A stretch of 64,000 nucleotides of DNA from Clostridia bacterium. GTDB lineage: Bacteria > Bacillota > Clostridia > Monoglobales > Monoglobaceae. Below, in pieces: positions 58,549 to 64,000 of the stretch. Location of the stretch: the NCBI GenBank assembly GCA_017456605.1, contig JAFTJA010000003.1, positions 1 through 64,000 of the forward strand. Direction: 5' to 3'. The position numbers and the translations under genes were made by a program. A model generated the notes under the pieces. That model did no database searches and was not told the DNA's origin. It saw only the letters and a list, made by a program, of their open reading frames with translations. Within the stretch, counting starts at the first letter, position 1; the number at the start of each line of letters is the position of its first letter.

Positions 58549-58582
58549 AAAATACATTTAGATATGAAAGGAGTCTTTAGAC

Positions 58583-58927
58583 ATGGCAAGAGTTAAAGGT
58601 GCTATGCACACAAGAAAAAGACGTAAGAAAATATTAAAATTAGCTAAAGGTTACAGAGGAGCAAAGAGTAAGCTTTTCAAAACAGCTAACCAGGCAGTTA
58701 TGAAGTCACTTACTTATGCTTATCGTGACAGAAAACAAAAGAAGAGAAACTTCAGACAGCTTTGGATTGCCCGTATCAATGCGGCAGCTCGTGCTAATGG
58801 TATAAGCTACAGCAAGTTTATGAACGGCCTCAAGAACAACGGTATTGAAATAAACAGAAAGATGCTTGCTGAAATCGCGGTTTCAGATCCTGCAGCATTT
58901 GCAAAGCTTGTTGAAAAGGTTAAATAA
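58583..58927 (+). CDS. rplT: Ribosomal protein bL20
   Basis: 114 residues. [32 protein letters not shown] and [29 protein letters not shown] are highly conserved. It binds 23S rRNA early in assembly and, in Bacillota, the infC leader to stop its own operon. GAAAGGAG lies before the ATG. Confidence 0.98.
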   Translation: MARVKGAMHTRKRRKKILKLAKGYRGAKSKLFKTANQAVMKSLTYAYRDRKQKKRNFRQLWIARINAAARANGISYSKFMNGLKNNGIEINRKMLAEIAVSDPAAFAKLVEKVK

Positions 58928-58938
58928 TTTTGGATCAG

Positions 58939-58969
58939 AAAAGTTATACCGCATATGGTATAACTTTTT
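58939..58969 (+). terminator. Terminator of the infC operon
   Basis: AAAAGTTATACC, loop GCATAT, GGTATAACTTTT, then T. Perfect 12-bp stem. Confidence 0.88.
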
Positions 58970-59026
58970 CCTACGATAAGGGGAAATCAAATTTTCATCA
59001 GGAATTTATGTTAGGGGATGCGATTT

Positions 59027-59764
59027 ATGGGGGAAGAACAACTTTATAATCCTGTGGAAGGAATAAACCAGATGATTGCGGATATTGAAAGCGTTGTAAC
59101 ACCTATGGTGTTTAAGTTTCATCCGCTGCTCAGGATTTTGAGCATATTGAATATTTACTTGGTTGTGGCATGCTTCGTGGCTATGCTTGTGTATTTGGTG
59201 GTAAAAAGAAAACACCGTATAGGCAACAAGCTCAAGACACCTACAAACTATTTTATGGCAGTGTTTTTCCTTTTGCTTTATGTCCTGCTTACGGAAACAC
59301 CAATCAGGCTGGGACCTGACATAAGCCTAAATTTTGGACTTGTGGTTATGCCTATGGCGGCTAAAGCGTTTGGACCGCTTCTGGCAGGGGCATTTGGCAT
59401 CGTTCAATATGGTGCTTCATTTGCTATGCATTCGGGGGAAGCGTTCAGCATTAGCTCGTTGTTGGTTGCGGGACTCAGCGGTATGATTTACGGAAGATTT
59501 ATTTATGCACGTCGTACTACGTATTTGAGATGCCTTGGAGCAAAGCTTTTGGTGAATGTTATGTGCAACATCTTCTTGGTTCCTATGGTTACAACATCGG
59601 TGATGTCTGCTGAACTTGCAGACGCAATCACACAGAGTGTGGTATCAAATGTATTTCTTGCACCACTTCAGGCGCTTATCATTTATGCTGCACTTATTAT
59701 TATGAAAAAAGCCCGTGAGGCTCTCAGCGAGGTTTCGTGGGGCATTGCGAGAAAAAATGATTAA
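59027..59764 (+). CDS. Folate-type ECF transporter S component
   Basis: 245 residues with about six membrane helices. An N-terminal helix, then a FolT-like core: LTETPIRLGPDISLNFGLVVMPMAAKAFGPLLAGAFGIVQYG, and SSLLVAGLSGMIYGRFIYAR. These are typical of substrate-binding S components for folate, and the energy-coupling units EcfA/EcfT are not in the window. I chose the ATG at 59027, with AGGGG 9 nt upstream. The ATG at 59018 touches that site. The folate need matches glyA in the same genome. Confidence 0.82.
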   Translation: MGEEQLYNPVEGINQMIADIESVVTPMVFKFHPLLRILSILNIYLVVACFVAMLVYLVVKRKHRIGNKLKTPTNYFMAVFFLLLYVLLTETPIRLGPDISLNFGLVVMPMAAKAFGPLLAGAFGIVQYGASFAMHSGEAFSISSLLVAGLSGMIYGRFIYARRTTYLRCLGAKLLVNVMCNIFLVPMVTTSVMSAELADAITQSVVSNVFLAPLQALIIYAALIIMKKAREALSEVSWGIARKND

Positions 59765-60545
59765 AATAACAGGAAAAGACAATAAGACATTAAAACTGAT
59801 AAAGTCTCTAAAGAAAAAAAGCAATCGCACAGAGCAAGGTTTATTTGTGGCAGAAGGAAAGCGGATTGTGGACGAGGCTTTTCGGTACGCGCCGGAAAGG
59901 GTCAAATTGGTTGTTGTGACAGAATCCTTTGCCCTGAAAGAACCGGAGTTTGTGGAAAAAGCCACCGACGTTTGTGAAAGCATATTTGCAGTTTCAGAAT
60001 CAGCTTTTGATGAGATTTCTGATACCGATACGCCTCAGGGAGTTCTGGCGGTGATTGAGATGCCCGATGACCGGCTTAAGAATTTGGCTGATGCAAAAAA
60101 CATTGTAGTTTTGGACGGGGTGTCTGAACCGGGGAATATGGGCACAGTTATAAGAACAGCCGAAGCGCTGGGGTTTGACTGTGTTTATATTATGAAAGGT
60201 TCAGCGGATGTTTTCGGGCACAAAACGGTTCGTGCTACTATGGGTTCTGTTTTTAGGATGAAGTTCAGGACCGATTGTTCGGCAGACGATATTGTGAACT
60301 TGCAAAGCCTTGGTTTTTCTGTGATTTCGACCACACCTTGTGGGGATACTGTCCTTGAAGAAATGGATGTTCCCGAAAAGACTGCAGTAGTTATTGGGAA
60401 TGAAGCTCACGGGGTTTGTGATGAAATTCTGGAGGTTTCAGATCTCAAAGTGAAAATTTCTATGGATGGCCTTGCTGAATCACTTAATGCGGCGGTTGCT
60501 GCAGGTATTGCTATGCACTGGATTAAAAATGCTTCAAAAAAATGA
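59757..60545 (+). CDS. TrmH-family (SpoU) RNA 2'-O-methyltransferase
   Basis: 262 residues. An N-terminal rRNA-binding part (LKLIKSLKKKSNRTEQGLFVAEGKRIVDEA) is followed by the SPOUT fold: VLDGVSEPGNMGTVIRTAEALGFD (motif 1), VVIGNEAHGVC (motif 2) and ISMDGLAESLNAAVAAGIAM (motif 3). The exact RNA target is unknown. The start overlaps the previous gene by 8 bases. I chose the ATG at 59757. Confidence 0.92.
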   Translation: MIKITGKDNKTLKLIKSLKKKSNRTEQGLFVAEGKRIVDEAFRYAPERVKLVVVTESFALKEPEFVEKATDVCESIFAVSESAFDEISDTDTPQGVLAVIEMPDDRLKNLADAKNIVVLDGVSEPGNMGTVIRTAEALGFDCVYIMKGSADVFGHKTVRATMGSVFRMKFRTDCSADDIVNLQSLGFSVISTTPCGDTVLEEMDVPEKTAVVIGNEAHGVCDEILEVSDLKVKISMDGLAESLNAAVAAGIAMHWIKNASKK

Positions 60546-60581
60546 TAAAAAGTTTTTTTAATCTCGTTAGGAAAGAAAAGT

Positions 60582-61703
60582 ATGAAAGTTTTGTATGAAT
60601 TGTGGCTTCAGAGTGTTTGCAATTTTGAGCCCGAAATAGTTGAAAAAGCTGCGGTGTTGTTTGATGGACCGCAGAACAGATTTTCCTCACCGGAGCTTGA
60701 TGAACAAAGGCTCAGCCGAAACGGAGTGCCGAAAGATATTTCGAGAAAAATATCCGACGGAAAATATTTGGAGCTTGCTGAAGACATTGAAGAATACTGC
60801 AAACAAAATCACATAAGAGTGATAACGCAGGATTCTGATGAGTACCCAAAGCTCCTTTGTCATATAAATACTCCGCCGCGAATATTATTTGCAAAAGGAG
60901 AAAAACTGAATTTAAATGACGGGGTTTCTGTTTCGGTGGTAGGTTCAAGAAAGCCCACACCCGGGGGAAAGAGTGTGGCGAGACAGCTTGGCAAGGACCT
61001 TGGACAAAATGGAATCACAGTAGTAAGCGGTATGGCTGAGGGGATAGACGGCGAGGCACATAAGGGTGCCCTTGAAGCCGGCGGAAAGACAGTTGCTGTC
61101 CTTGCGGGTAGCGTGGATGCTATTTATCCCAAAAGCAATGAAAAATTATATTATGAAATATTGAAAAACGGCACCGTGATTTCGGAACGACCCCCCGGTG
61201 CAGTGGTTAAACCCTATTTTTATCAACAACGCAACAGAATTGTCGTGGGACTCTCTCAGGGAACGGTTGTGGTAGAAGGAAAAGAAAAAAGCGGTACGGC
61301 GATTACGGCACGTCTTGCTCTTGAAAACAATCGTGATGTTTTTGCAGTGCCGGGCAGCCTTTTGAATTGGCAGTCTGAGCTTCCCAATATTCTGGCAAGT
61401 GATGGTGCCATAATTGTTGATAAAATCAGCAGGGTAAGTGAGTATTACAGAGAGACAAGACCGGACCTTTTTGAAAACAAGAAAAATGAGAGTAAAAAAC
61501 GCGAAAAGCTGTCAGGATTATCCGCCGAGGATGAGAAAATTTTAAATTTTGTTATTGAATGCGGTGGGGTTTCAAGCAGCGAAGAAATGCTTGAGAAAAC
61601 AGGTATTGCACCAAATGTATTGAGTAGCAGACTGACTATACTTTGTATAAGAGGAATACTCGGTCAGGAAAGCGGAAACCGGTATGTGTTGTTAAAGTAT
61701 TGA
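60582..61703 (+). CDS. dprA: DNA-processing protein DprA
   Basis: Loads RecA on incoming single-strand DNA in transformation. 373 residues. The Rossmann-like fold has VVGSRKPTPGGKSVARQL, SGMAEGIDGEAHKGAL and VLAGSVDAIYPKSN. YQQRNRIVVGLSQGTVVVEG and VPGSLLNWQS are conserved. The C-terminus has a winged-helix part (EDEKILNFVIECGGVSSSEEMLEKTGI...LSSRLTILCIRGIL). With the ComEA-like gene it suggests a DNA-uptake system. Confidence 0.95.
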   Translation: MKVLYELWLQSVCNFEPEIVEKAAVLFDGPQNRFSSPELDEQRLSRNGVPKDISRKISDGKYLELAEDIEEYCKQNHIRVITQDSDEYPKLLCHINTPPRILFAKGEKLNLNDGVSVSVVGSRKPTPGGKSVARQLGKDLGQNGITVVSGMAEGIDGEAHKGALEAGGKTVAVLAGSVDAIYPKSNEKLYYEILKNGTVISERPPGAVVKPYFYQQRNRIVVGLSQGTVVVEGKEKSGTAITARLALENNRDVFAVPGSLLNWQSELPNILASDGAIIVDKISRVSEYYRETRPDLFENKKNESKKREKLSGLSAEDEKILNFVIECGGVSSSEEMLEKTGIAPNVLSSRLTILCIRGILGQESGNRYVLLKY

Positions 61704-61720
61704 ACAAAGCGGAGGTAAAG

Positions 61721-63856
61721 ATGGCGAAAACAGTCGAAAAGACAACGAAAGCAAAGAAAAAAAATCTTGTTATCGTTGAGTCACCTGCAAAGGCTAAAAC
61801 AATAAAAAAATATCTGGGCACAGGATATGAAGTTACAGCATCAATGGGACATTTGAGAGATCTTCCCAAAAGTCAGCTGGGAATTGACCTGGATAATAAT
61901 TTTGAGCCCAAGTATATTACCATACGCGGCAAAGGGGATTTGATTTCAAAGCTCAAAAAGGATGCAAAGAACTCTGCCAAAGTATATCTGGCGACAGACC
62001 CTGACCGCGAGGGTGAAGCAATTTCGTGGCATCTTGCAAATCTTTTGGATATTAAGTCAGATGATGAATGCCGCATTACTTTTAATGAAATAACGAAAAA
62101 TGCAGTAAAAGAGGCAGTTAAAAGCCCCAGAAAAATAGATGAAAAGTTGGTTGATGCACAGCAGGCAAGACGTGTGCTTGACAGAATTGTGGGTTATCAG
62201 CTCAGTCCGCTCCTTTGGAAAAAAGTCAAAAAAGGTCTCAGCGCGGGAAGAGTCCAGTCTGTAGCGACAAAGCTCATTGTGGACCGCGAACGCGAGATAG
62301 ACGCTTTTTGCGAGGAAGAATATTGGACGATTGATGTAAAGCTTACCGACCAAAAGGGGAAAAAACCCTTTGTGGCGAAGTTTCACGGAAAGAATGCGAA
62401 AACGAAAATGAAGCTTTCTGACGAAAGCAGCACCAATGAGGTTGCGAAGAGACTGAAAGAGTCTGACTATGTGGTGGACAAGATAGTTAAAAGTGAAAAA
62501 AAGAGATATTCTGCTCCGCCATTTACCACCAGTACTCTTCAGCAGGAGGCAGCCAGAAAGCTGAATTTTACAACAAAACGGACTATGGCGACGGCACAGC
62601 AGCTTTATGAAGGAATTACCCTCAAAAGCGGTGGAAGTGTTGGTCTTATCACATATATGAGAACGGATTCGCTCCGCATTTCAGCAGAGGCGCAGAGTGA
62701 GTGCAGAAAATATATAGGCGATAAATTTGGGGCAAATTATGTTCCGGCAAAGCCCAAGTTCTATCGATCAAAGAAAACTGCTCAGGATGCCCATGAAGCT
62801 ATCAGACCCACATCGATGATGTATGATCCTGAAAAGATAAAAGATTCGTTGAAAGCTGACCAGTACAAGCTTTACAAGCTTATCTGGAACAGATTTGTTG
62901 CGAGCCAGATGACAGATGCTGTTGTTGACACTGTTCAGGCGGATATTAAAGGCCAGGACTTTGTTCTCAAAGCCAGCGGGGCAGAAGTGAAGTTTGACGG
63001 CTTTATGGCTGTTTATGTTGAGGGAAAAGACTTTGCTGAAGAAAAGGAAGGAAAAATTCCTCAGATTCAAGAAGGGGACATCCTTCTTGTCAAGGACATT
63101 GACCAAAAACAGCATTTTACTCAGCCACCGGCAAGATATACAGAGGCATCATTGGTCAAAAAGATGGAAGAAGATGGCATAGGCAGACCAAGCACTTATG
63201 CGCCGACCATTACCACCATCACGAGCCGCGGCTATGTGGCAAGAGAGGGAAAGGCCCTTTATCCCACGGAACTTGGAAACCTTGTTACAGGGCTTATGGA
63301 AGAGTATTTTGAGGATATTGTTGACGTTGAATTCACCGCCAATATGGAAGAAAAACTTGACGGAGTTGAAGATGGCAAAAAAGAGTGGAAAGAGGTAATA
63401 GGCGAGTTCTATACCCCTTTTGCAAAAACTCTTGAAAATGCAGAAACTGAAATCGGAAAGATTGAAGTTCAGGATGAAGTTTCAGACACTCCTTGTGAAA
63501 AATGTGGCCGGATGATGGTATACAAGCAAGGTAGATTTGGAAAATTTCTTGCCTGTCCCGGATATCCTGAGTGCAAAAACACAAAGTCTATTGTTGAAGA
63601 AATAAATGCGAAATGCCCCAAATGCGGTGGCAGTGTTCAGGTGAAGAAATCCAAAAAGGGAGCAAAATACTATACTTGCGAAACGGGTACGGATTGTTTG
63701 CTTTCGTGGGATGAGCCAACTTCGCTGGTGTGTCCCAAGTGTGGCGGGGTTTTGATGAAGAGAAGACCTTTTAAAGGTCGTGGCCCTATTAAGTATGTTT
63801 GCTTCAATGAAAGCTGCGATTATTCAGAAGTTCCTTCAAAAACCAAAAAGAAATAG
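61721..63856 (+). CDS. topA: DNA topoisomerase I
   Basis: Relaxes negative supercoils. 711 residues. LVIVESPAKAKTIKKYLG opens the Toprim domain, with ATDPDREGEAISWHLANL as its acidic motif. SVGLITYMRTDSLRIS holds the active Tyr (about Y312). Two or three C-terminal zinc ribbons follow: CEKCGRMMV...CPGYPEC, CPKCGGSVQ...CETGTDC and CPKCGGVLM...CFNESC. GGAGG lies before the ATG at 61721. It follows dprA closely, the order known in Bacillus. Confidence 0.97.
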   Translation: MAKTVEKTTKAKKKNLVIVESPAKAKTIKKYLGTGYEVTASMGHLRDLPKSQLGIDLDNNFEPKYITIRGKGDLISKLKKDAKNSAKVYLATDPDREGEAISWHLANLLDIKSDDECRITFNEITKNAVKEAVKSPRKIDEKLVDAQQARRVLDRIVGYQLSPLLWKKVKKGLSAGRVQSVATKLIVDREREIDAFCEEEYWTIDVKLTDQKGKKPFVAKFHGKNAKTKMKLSDESSTNEVAKRLKESDYVVDKIVKSEKKRYSAPPFTTSTLQQEAARKLNFTTKRTMATAQQLYEGITLKSGGSVGLITYMRTDSLRISAEAQSECRKYIGDKFGANYVPAKPKFYRSKKTAQDAHEAIRPTSMMYDPEKIKDSLKADQYKLYKLIWNRFVASQMTDAVVDTVQADIKGQDFVLKASGAEVKFDGFMAVYVEGKDFAEEKEGKIPQIQEGDILLVKDIDQKQHFTQPPARYTEASLVKKMEEDGIGRPSTYAPTITTITSRGYVAREGKALYPTELGNLVTGLMEEYFEDIVDVEFTANMEEKLDGVEDGKKEWKEVIGEFYTPFAKTLENAETEIGKIEVQDEVSDTPCEKCGRMMVYKQGRFGKFLACPGYPECKNTKSIVEEINAKCPKCGGSVQVKKSKKGAKYYTCETGTDCLLSWDEPTSLVCPKCGGVLMKRRPFKGRGPIKYVCFNESCDYSEVPSKTKKK

Positions 63857-63859
63857 TTT

Positions 63860-63897
63860 ATCGGACCTCGGGCGGTTTGCCCGGGGTTCGATTTTTT
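63860..63897 (+). terminator. Terminator of dprA-topA
   Basis: ATCGGACCTCGGGC and GCCCGGGGTTCGAT arms (two G-U pairs), loop GGTTT, then TTTTTT. The remaining bases 63898-64000 hold no feature I can support. Confidence 0.88.
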
Positions 63898-64000
63898 GGC
63901 TTGAATATCGGTAAATAAATTGAATGTATTGAAGACGGATGAAAAATAAGCAATAAGGTTGTGAATTTTTTGTAAAAAACCTACAAAAATCTTGCAATTT

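Noticed and set aside
58970-59026. Tetrahydrofolate riboswitch before the folate-type S component
   Set aside because: The space between the rplT terminator and the ATG is only about 57 bases, too short for the aptamer.

Overview
The window looks like part of the chromosome of a spore-forming, acetate-producing member of the Clostridia (Bacillota). The signs are: the sporulation sigma factor SigH; the mltG-trmR order known from Bacillus; an RpsI-RplM operon and an IF3-L35-L20 operon, each with a leader; YlbM/TmcAL next to pta-ackA; a cluster of wall-binding proteins of the spore-cortex type; AAAGGAGG-type ribosome sites; and many TTGACA-17-TATAAT promoters. All six tRNA genes encode their CCA end. 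I see no rRNA, CRISPR array, insertion sequence or prophage.

Layout. 0-1 kb: tRNA-Asp, tRNA-Val and nth (minus). 1-4 kb: glyA, rarA and a YbaK-type deacylase (plus). 4-6 kb: a small DNA-binding-type protein, a small secreted protein and tmcAL. 6.3-9.3 kb: pta-ackA and sigH. 9.3-9.8 kb: a gene-free stretch with DnaA-box-like sites and palindromes. 9.8-22.5 kb: a long plus-strand block with a DUF1858 protein, two tRNA-Val copies, yceD-rpmF, a ComEA-like protein, an acyl-CoA ligase, ung, a TagA-type glycosyltransferase, a sugar kinase, mltG-trmR-rodA and an acyltransferase. 22.5-24.5 kb: cca and a kinase-like ATPase (minus). 24.7-25.8 kb: rplM-rpsI. 25.9-28.5 kb: capA-like gene, a gene remnant, a branched hairpin repeat, tRNA-Gln, tRNA-Leu and tspO. 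28.5-32.2 kb: glucose-type PTS genes (IICB, IIA, EI). 32.4-38.3 kb: Ca2+-type P-ATPase, radical SAM protein, and a MarR regulator with an acyl-CoA ligase. 38.4-39.5 kb: lipoprotein, tRNA-Ala, rpmE. 39.7-48.3 kb: a complete shikimate/Phe/Tyr operon (minus). 48.3-53.1 kb: DUF4363-DUF421, a sporulation-type wall-binding cluster, trmB. 53.3-57.5 kb: a 1388-residue secreted metallophosphoesterase with Ig-like repeats. 57.5-63.9 kb: infC-rpmI-rplT, an ECF folate-type S component, an rRNA methyltransferase, dprA and topA.

The strongest new signal is upstream of the aromatic operon. DAHP synthase is preceded by a 46-codon reading frame with 15 Phe/Tyr codons, its own promoter and ribosome site, then a 12-bp intrinsic terminator. 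Between them lies a segment that can pair either with the Phe/Tyr codon region or with the terminator's 5' arm. This is the layout of ribosome-mediated transcription attenuation. It would make the whole pathway (aroF, tyrA, aroB, aroA, aroC, pheA, aroK, aroQ, aroE) respond to charged tRNA-Phe/tRNA-Tyr through translation of a leader peptide. Bacillota more often use T-boxes for this, and no T-box signature is visible here.
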